Shown here: positions 41,946 to 46,579 of the stretch, piece after piece
Position numbering within the stretch: the stretch's first letter is position 1
How the letters are laid out: each line of letters opens with the position of its first letter
Source of the DNA: Muribaculaceae bacterium
GTDB taxonomy: Bacteria; Bacteroidota; Bacteroidia; Bacteroidales; Muribaculaceae
Direction: 5' to 3'
Assembly (NCBI GenBank): GCA_017619355.1
Contig: JAFZSO010000011.1
Span: forward strand, 1 to 46,579
Length of the DNA stretch: 46,579 nucleotides
The notes under the pieces: model-generated
Seen by the model: the letters and a program-made list of their open reading frames with translations, nothing else
Database searches by the model: none
Told to the model about the DNA's origin: nothing
Program-made: the position numbers and the translations under genes

Positions 41946-42025
41946 TTATTCGCCGATTTTTTTCGGGGAATAGGCGATTTATTCGCCGAAAATTTTCGGG
42001 GATTAGGCACACTAATCACCGAATC
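41927..42025. repeat. Three tandem 33-bp repeats upstream of fic
   Basis: Units start at 41927, 41960 and 41993, each with TTTTCGGCGATTA or TTTTCGGGGA(A/T)TA, and a reverse half TTATTCGCCGA at 41946 and 41979, with the variant CTAATCACCGA at 42012. Period is exactly 33 bp, about three helical turns. Each unit is an inverted half-site pair, so a dimer could bind each. Confidence 0.85.
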
Positions 42026-42097
42026 ACACACTTTAGATTCTTGTCAATTCTTTGAACATTTGAACGATTCACAGTCAAAAATTTCACCTGTTGCCAC

Positions 42098-43438
42098 TTA
42101 CTCCTGTTCTCTCATCCATCGCTTGAGCAGGAAAGTAAGGAAATAAGGGAAAGTATAAAAATGACCATTAAACCCAATGTTTGCAGCACATAATTTGATG
42201 CCATATTTGATGTCTTTGCTATATTTCTGGTTCGTTGAATCTGTGAGTTTATTAAGAGAAGCAGAAGCTCGATTGTTTGCTTTTACTTCCATGGGCCACA
42301 GGTAATTGGCACTTCTGACGAAAAAATCCATTTCAAATGAAGGTTTGTCTTTATGATAGTAATAGAGATCATATCCTTGCTTCACTAGCATGTCGGCAAC
42401 AATATTCTCATATATCGCACCTTTATAGGTGGCAAAATTTTTGTTCTTTCTCAAATCTTCTTGAGCTTCATTATCAAGAGAGGAGATGAGCAGACCCGTG
42501 TCGCTATAGTACACTTTATAAAGTTTGGGGTTATAGTTACCTTTAAGCGGTAAGGACAATTCGTGCAGGCAGTAGCACACATTAATGATGCCGGCGTTTT
42601 CAAGCCATTCGACAGCGCCAATGTACTGCCGGTTGCGAGCGGTATTGGAGAGTTTAGTCACTTGAAAACGTTTGTTCTCTTGAGCAAGGAAGGTAGAAAT
42701 GTGCCGGTACACAGCCAAAACTTTGGCTTTTTCCATACCGACAGCATATTTAGTAATATCTTCTTCATAGTCTTGCAGCAATTGTTGTTGCAGTGATAAG
42801 ACACCACTGAAATTGCCTTGGCTAACATAGGTGTTAACCACCTCAGGCATGCCTCCAAGCACCATATAGTCACGGAATAGGTCGGTCATTCTTTGCATCA
42901 TGAGCCGAGATAGTGGTTTCAACTCAAACATGTGACTGAAGAGATCTTCAATCAGCGTGTTGTCATAGCCGCAGGCCCATAGGAATTCCTCAAAATCCAT
43001 TGAATGCATCACGATGTCCTCCTTGTAGCCTACGCTATTTGACTCAATCTGTTGATAATAAACGCCCATGAGCGACCCCGAACAAATCACATCATAACGC
43101 CCATCAAGTTTAAACGACTTCAGACTGGTGGCACAACTAGGGCAAGCCTGGAGTTCATCAAAAAATATGAGCGTCTCACCTGGCACAAACTTCAAGGACG
43201 GATTGAGCAAAGTGATGTTCTTGATGATGTTATCTACCTCAAATCCGTAATTAAATATGCCACAGTACTGGTTTTGAAGAGCAAAATTGACCTCAACGAC
43301 ATACTTGTAATTATTCTCGGCAAAGTGGCGGATTGACATAGTTTTTCCAATCTGGCGAGCCCCTTTGATGATGAGCGGTTTCTTGTTCTCTCTCTTCTTC
43401 CACTCAATCAGCACATTATCTATTTTACGCTTTAACAT
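42098..43438 (-). CDS. DUF4143-type AAA ATPase (446 aa)
   Basis: AAA_14 domain at the N-terminus: Walker A KGARQIGKT near residue 26-34, Walker B LIFFDELQACP, sensor-like ICSGSLMGV. The DUF4143 C-terminal part (LSNTARNRQYIGAVEWLENA, KLYKVYYSDTGLLISSL) ends with a nuclease-like fold (KPSFEMDFFVRSANYLWPME, VKANN, a D...E-x-K pattern). Common accessory ATPases in Bacteroidales and archaea with no established role. I start it at ATG 43438 (MLKRKIDNVLIEWKKR); the longer frame to 43546 only translates the upstream DNA repeats. Confidence 0.88.
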   Translation of the reverse strand: MLKRKIDNVLIEWKKRENKKPLIIKGARQIGKTMSIRHFAENNYKYVVEVNFALQNQYCGIFNYGFEVDNIIKNITLLNPSLKFVPGETLIFFDELQACPSCATSLKSFKLDGRYDVICSGSLMGVYYQQIESNSVGYKEDIVMHSMDFEEFLWACGYDNTLIEDLFSHMFELKPLSRLMMQRMTDLFRDYMVLGGMPEVVNTYVSQGNFSGVLSLQQQLLQDYEEDITKYAVGMEKAKVLAVYRHISTFLAQENKRFQVTKLSNTARNRQYIGAVEWLENAGIINVCYCLHELSLPLKGNYNPKLYKVYYSDTGLLISSLDNEAQEDLRKNKNFATYKGAIYENIVADMLVKQGYDLYYYHKDKPSFEMDFFVRSANYLWPMEVKANNRASASLNKLTDSTNQKYSKDIKYGIKLCAANIGFNGHFYTFPYFLTFLLKRWMREQE

Positions 43439-43452
43439 AACAGTGACATTTT

Positions 43453-43562
43453 TCACATAATTCGGCACAAAAATAAGAAAAAAATCACATAATCCGATAT
43501 TTTTTGAGTCAAAAAAATCACATAATCCAGCATTTTTTATGCTCAAAAATCACATTTCTCCT
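43453..43562. repeat. Four direct repeats at 32-33 bp period upstream of the AAA ATPase gene
   Basis: TCACATAATTCGG at 43453, TCACATAATCCGA at 43485, TCACATAATCCAG at 43518 and the decayed TCACATTTCTCC at 43550. Steps are 32, 33 and 32. Each is followed by an A/T-rich segment with GTC/GCTCAAAAA. A TATTTTTG -7-like box for the gene lies at 43475..43468, inside the array. Confidence 0.82.
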
Positions 43563-43701
43563 GATTTATGCTCCGCCAGACCTATTCGTAAAAAAAACGC
43601 TCATCAACAAGCGACTTTACGTGCCATTTACTTTATGTAAAAATTAAGGTGCTACAGCGGCTGCAATAATCCGAGTTTGTCCCGTAGGTGATGGGGGTGG
43701 A

Positions 43702-43733
43702 TTTGGGGGAGAGGGAGTTTTTGATTATCTTTG
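43702..43733 (+). promoter_or_regulatory. lpxB promoter
   Basis: TTTG at 43702-43705, 20 bases, TATCTTTG at 43726-43733. Expected start of transcription is at or beside the ATG at 43739, so the mRNA should be leaderless or nearly so. Confidence 0.8.
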
Positions 43734-43738
43734 CAAGC

Positions 43739-44878
43739 ATGAAGTACTTTTTGATAGCCGGGGAGGCAAGCGGCGACATACATGCCTCACAACTGATCAG
43801 GGCGCTGAAGGCGCACGACAGCGAAGCGGAGTTCGCCTTTCTGGGAGGCGACCTGATGGCCGATGCGGCGGGAGTAGAACCTCTGATTCACTACCGCGAC
43901 ATGGCGTTCATGGGATTCATCGAGGTGCTGAAGCACCTGAAGAGCATCATGGGCTTCATGAAGACGGCAAAGCAAAAAATCGCCACCGACCGGCCCGATG
44001 CGCTGATTCTGGTTGACTACCCGTCGTTCAACCTGAAGATGGCGAAATATGCCCACAAGCAGGGCATTCCGGTGATGTACTTCATCTCGCCCAAGGTGTG
44101 GGCATGGAAGGAATACCGCGTGAAGAGCATCAAGAAATATGTGGACCGGATGTTCTCGATACTGCCGTTTGAAACGGCGTTCTATGCCAAGCACGAGTAT
44201 GCCGTGACCTATGTAGGCAACCCCACGGTGAAGGAGATTCAGGAGCAGCGCGAGAAGTTCCGCACGCGTGAGGAGTTCGGCAAGAAGAATATGCTCGACG
44301 AGCGACCCATCATTGCGCTGGTGCCGGGTTCACGCCGCAAGGAGATACGCGACAACCTGCCCTCGATGATAACGGCAGCCAGCAGGCACAAAGGCTATCA
44401 GCTGGTGATAGCCGCCGCTCCGAACATCGACGAGAGCCTGTACCGCGAGGTGATGCAGCCGCTGGGCGTGAATGTGAAGCTGGTGCACAACCAGTCGTTC
44501 GAACTCATCCACCACGCACAGGCGGCGCTGGTGACCAGTGGCACTGCCACGCTGGAGACCGCCATTCTGGGCACTCCGCAAGTGGCGTGCTACCGCATGA
44601 ACGGCAGCAAGTGGGTGTATAAGTTCTACAGCAAGCTGATTCACGGCAAATATGTGACGCTGCCCAACCTGATTGCCGACGACGCCATCATCCCGGAACT
44701 GCTGCTGCACCTGTGCACGCCCGACACCATTGACGCGCACCTGACTCCCCTACTCTCGGAAACCACCGAGCGGCAGGCTATGCTCGCAGGCTACGAGCGG
44801 ATGCAAGCGATACTCACCACACAGGACTGCACCGAGAACACCGCGCGAGAGATTGTGGCAGCATTGAAAACTGAATAG
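43739..44878 (+). CDS. lpxB: Lipid-A-disaccharide synthase
   Basis: GT19 enzyme joining UDP-diacyl-glucosamine and lipid X in lipid A synthesis, peripheral on the inner membrane. Family motifs: YFLIAGEASGDIHASQLI at the start, FLGGDLMADAG-like segment, LVDYPSFNLKMAKYA, YFISPKVWAWKEYRV, ILPFETAFY, YVGNPTVKE, ALVPGSRRKEI and SGTATLETAILGTPQV. Length (379) is normal. I start at ATG 43739 (MKYFLIAGEAS); the frame is open to 43688 but that would lie before the promoter start site. The HD gene follows after 15 bases. Confidence 0.94.
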   Translation: MKYFLIAGEASGDIHASQLIRALKAHDSEAEFAFLGGDLMADAAGVEPLIHYRDMAFMGFIEVLKHLKSIMGFMKTAKQKIATDRPDALILVDYPSFNLKMAKYAHKQGIPVMYFISPKVWAWKEYRVKSIKKYVDRMFSILPFETAFYAKHEYAVTYVGNPTVKEIQEQREKFRTREEFGKKNMLDERPIIALVPGSRRKEIRDNLPSMITAASRHKGYQLVIAAAPNIDESLYREVMQPLGVNVKLVHNQSFELIHHAQAALVTSGTATLETAILGTPQVACYRMNGSKWVYKFYSKLIHGKYVTLPNLIADDAIIPELLLHLCTPDTIDAHLTPLLSETTERQAMLAGYERMQAILTTQDCTENTAREIVAALKTE

Positions 44879-44893
44879 AACAGAGCGAAAAAG

Positions 44894-45577
44894 ATGCCAA
44901 TTGAAATCAAGATGGAACTGATCGAGGCGTTTGCCGCCGAGAGTGACCGCAACCAGGAGCTGACGCACTTCCTGCTGAACGAGATTGTGCCGCGCTACGA
45001 CGCGTTTGACGCGGGACATGACCGCCACCACGCACTCTATGTGATGACGCAAAGCCTGCATCTGGCGCAGTTCTACCCCGAGGTGTACCGCCCGATGGTG
45101 CTCACCGCCGCTGCCTACCACGACCTGGGACTGGTGAACGGCCGAGAACAGCACCATGCCGACAGCGCCAAAATCATCAGGAGCGACGAGCGGCTGCAGC
45201 AATGGTTCACCTCTGACGAAGTGGAGGTGATAGCGCAGGCCGCCTATGACCACCGCGCCTCGGCCAAGACGGCACCCGCCAGCATCTATGGCCGCATTGT
45301 GGCTGAGGCCGACCGCCAGATAGAGGTGGAGACCGTGATCAGGCGCACCATCCAGTTTGGCATGAAGCAATATCCGCAACTCTCGAAGGAGGAGAGCCAC
45401 GAGCGCACGGCAGAGCACCTGCGCGAGAAATATGGCGAGGGTGGCTACCTGAAACTTTGGATACCGGAAAGTGACAACGCCCAGCGCCTGGCAGAACTGC
45501 GTGCCATCATCGCCGACGAACCCCAGCTCCGCACCCTCATCACCCGCCTCTACCACTTCCTCAGGGCAGATAGTTGA
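44894..45577 (+). CDS. HD-domain phosphohydrolase (227 aa)
   Basis: HD superfamily metal site: DRHHALYVMTQS with the first His, AAAYHDLGLVNGREQHH with the His-Asp pair, and YDHRASAKTAPASIYGR with further His and Arg, then IVAEADRQIEVET with the final Asp. Likely a nucleotide or phosphoester hydrolase; substrate unknown. It is co-transcribed with lpxB. No signal peptide; cytoplasmic. Confidence 0.88.
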   Translation: MPIEIKMELIEAFAAESDRNQELTHFLLNEIVPRYDAFDAGHDRHHALYVMTQSLHLAQFYPEVYRPMVLTAAAYHDLGLVNGREQHHADSAKIIRSDERLQQWFTSDEVEVIAQAAYDHRASAKTAPASIYGRIVAEADRQIEVETVIRRTIQFGMKQYPQLSKEESHERTAEHLREKYGEGGYLKLWIPESDNAQRLAELRAIIADEPQLRTLITRLYHFLRADS

Positions 45578-46440
45578 TGCCCCACCAGCACATCTGCAAG
45601 AAGACAAAACCCACAAAGCCGTGCTAACGCACGATTATATTAATATGAGTGGCCTGCGGCCAGAAATCATACAAATTTAAGATAAACCAAACAAATTTAT
45701 TTGTACGAGACTGACGTCTCGCAATACATTGACATTTTTTGCGGGGACAGAATGATAATCGAAAAGCTGCGCCTACCGGCGACAAAAAACTTCAAAAAGC
45801 CGCGCGATGCGCGGGGAAATTTTTGGGGATGCGTGGGAAGCGTGAAACGTATGGGAATTTTGGGAAAATGGGGAAATTTGCGGATTTTGATGTCGGACAA
45901 GGCACGCCTTGTCCCTACAATTGGCGATATACATGCCTGAAGAACAGCTATGTATGGGGCGGTCACCATGGATGATGACCGTACAGGGTGGCCATAATCT
46001 TTGTACCGCATCCGTGGTGAATCATACTGCATCCGTTGATGCATTGTGTACTTCCGTGGCTTTTTGTGTACTTTCGTGGATCGTGAATATCGTGTTCCTC
46101 GTCGAGGAACAGGTTCCCATGGTGGCCTTCTCTCCCCACCATTCGCCTGACGGCATCATGGTGGGGTTGGCTGATTGGTGATCTCCTTCGGAGATTTGCT
46201 TGGAGGTCTCAGAGGGCTCAGGGTTCGGGGAGGAGCTAGCCGGGCTAGCATGACTAGCCGTTCTAGATGACCTAGCCGGGGCTAGATGGACAACGATGTG
46301 AGGAAGGTATCTGATTGATACGGATTTCAACGACGAGGACAGGATAATAATCAAAAAGCCACGAGCTGCGCTCGTCGAAAAGCTGCGAAAAGCCTGCTTC
46401 GCTGGAAATATGTCCTTTTTTGTGGGTGGATGAGAAGACT
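45578..46440. other. Gene-free stretch with many short perfect palindromes
   Basis: No credible gene was seen. It holds a series of near-perfect palindromes with 1-3 base loops: CCGCGC/GCGCGG (45800-45814), GGACAAGGC/GCCTTGTCC (about 45895-45914), GTTCCTCG/CGAGGAAC (46094-46110), ATCTCC/GGAGAT (46191-46205) and ACGAGC/GCTCGT (46361-46375), plus a cluster of CTAGCC/GGCTAG words around 46235-46285. A GACAG-AT-ATAATC-AAAAGC word occurs at about 45747 and 46338, so larger repeat modules are present. Confidence 0.65.
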
Positions 46441-46460
46441 GTATCGTCCTGAAAAAAGTT

Positions 46461-46571
46461 GACTCGGGAAAAGTTAATAATATGTTAATTCAAAAAAAGA
46501 TTACGGGTAATAGGTCCCGAGTCCTTGTTGTTTGCATAAAATGGTGTGGGGTTCAATGCCCCACCCATTTT
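46461..46571. other. Two nested inverted repeats at the right edge
   Basis: GACTCGGG (46461-46468) pairs with CCCGAGTC (46516-46523). Downstream, AAAATGG plus GTGGGG (46538-46551, one extra T) pairs with CCCCAC plus CCATTTT (46559-46571), a 13-bp stem with a 7-nt loop. These may be a terminator or leader of a gene beyond the window, or ends of a mobile repeat. Confidence 0.55.
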
Positions 46572-46579
46572 AGGTCGGA

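Noticed and set aside
43439-43546. N-terminal extension of the AAA ATPase with repeated LCDFF peptides
   Set aside because: The repeated peptides only translate the 32-33 bp DNA repeats upstream of the gene; family start fits ATG 43438.
45701-46354. Small open frames on both strands in the right gene-free stretch
   Set aside because: Odd composition, no motifs, no promoters and interrupted by palindromes.
46531-46579. tRNA or T-box at the right edge
   Set aside because: The GTGGGG/CCCCAC stem is not part of a cloverleaf and no T-loop sequence is present.

Overview
The window is chromosomal DNA of a gut-type Bacteroidales bacterium (Bacteroidota). The clearest sign is a series of promoters of the form TTTG or TTG, 19-20 bases, then TAnnTTTG, which is the primary sigma-factor consensus of this phylum. 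Gene content agrees: DUF4923 and other Bacteroidales lipoproteins, a carboxypeptidase-regulatory-domain protein, an OMP_b-brl_3 type TonB-dependent receptor, a two-component-regulator-type propeller ending in a dockerin repeat, and Bacteroidales forms of dihydroorotase, LpxB and MltG. The family cannot be fixed from sequence alone; Muribaculaceae or a Prevotella-like lineage would fit. I saw no tRNA, rRNA or CRISPR array.

Positions 1-9480 look like one end of a prophage or related mobile element, read mostly on the minus strand. Next to the chromosomal guaD gene sits a lambda-like control point: an XRE repressor on plus, facing a minus-strand early operon across a shared operator/promoter. 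The early operon runs through a small HTH-like protein, a Cys-rich LuxR-type HTH protein, a small basic protein and a 1078-residue primase-helicase. Then come a HicAB toxin-antitoxin pair, a 220-bp field of helically phased TGTAG sites, a four-gene cluster that ends in a small CdiA_C-like nuclease candidate, two small genes, and the start of a ClpP-like prohead protease cut by the window edge.

The most unusual part is the 700-bp gap at 772-1478. Two back-to-back promoters fire outward. The minus transcript has a leader of about 200 nt with three copies of a 13-nt element arranged so that the middle copy can pair with either outer copy, one of which lies right before the start codon of a small membrane protein. 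The plus transcript is about 416 nt, noncoding, made of a 5' domain plus three tandem units of about 107 nt whose stems show compensatory changes, and it ends in a perfect intrinsic terminator next to the nuclease gene. I do not recognise either RNA.

Positions 9481-45577 are chromosomal. guaD, a DUF4923 lipoprotein, a serine hydrolase and ettA lie on minus. Envelope proteins follow on plus. A tight plus-strand cluster (polyprenol-phosphate mannosyltransferase, pyrC, Ca2+ P-type ATPase, propeller protein, beta-helix lipoprotein) is followed by two conserved unknowns, a decayed DUF1016/YhcG nuclease gene and an ECF sigma / anti-sigma / TonB-receptor operon. Next are an RluA-type pseudouridine synthase, xth, a GNAT, a DUF2007 protein, a small lipoprotein and mltG. 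Two accessory genes, a Fic enzyme and a DUF4143 AAA ATPase, each carry their own upstream array of 32-33 bp direct repeats. lpxB and an HD phosphohydrolase close the coding part. Positions 45578-46579 hold no gene I can support, only many short perfect palindromes and larger inverted repeats.
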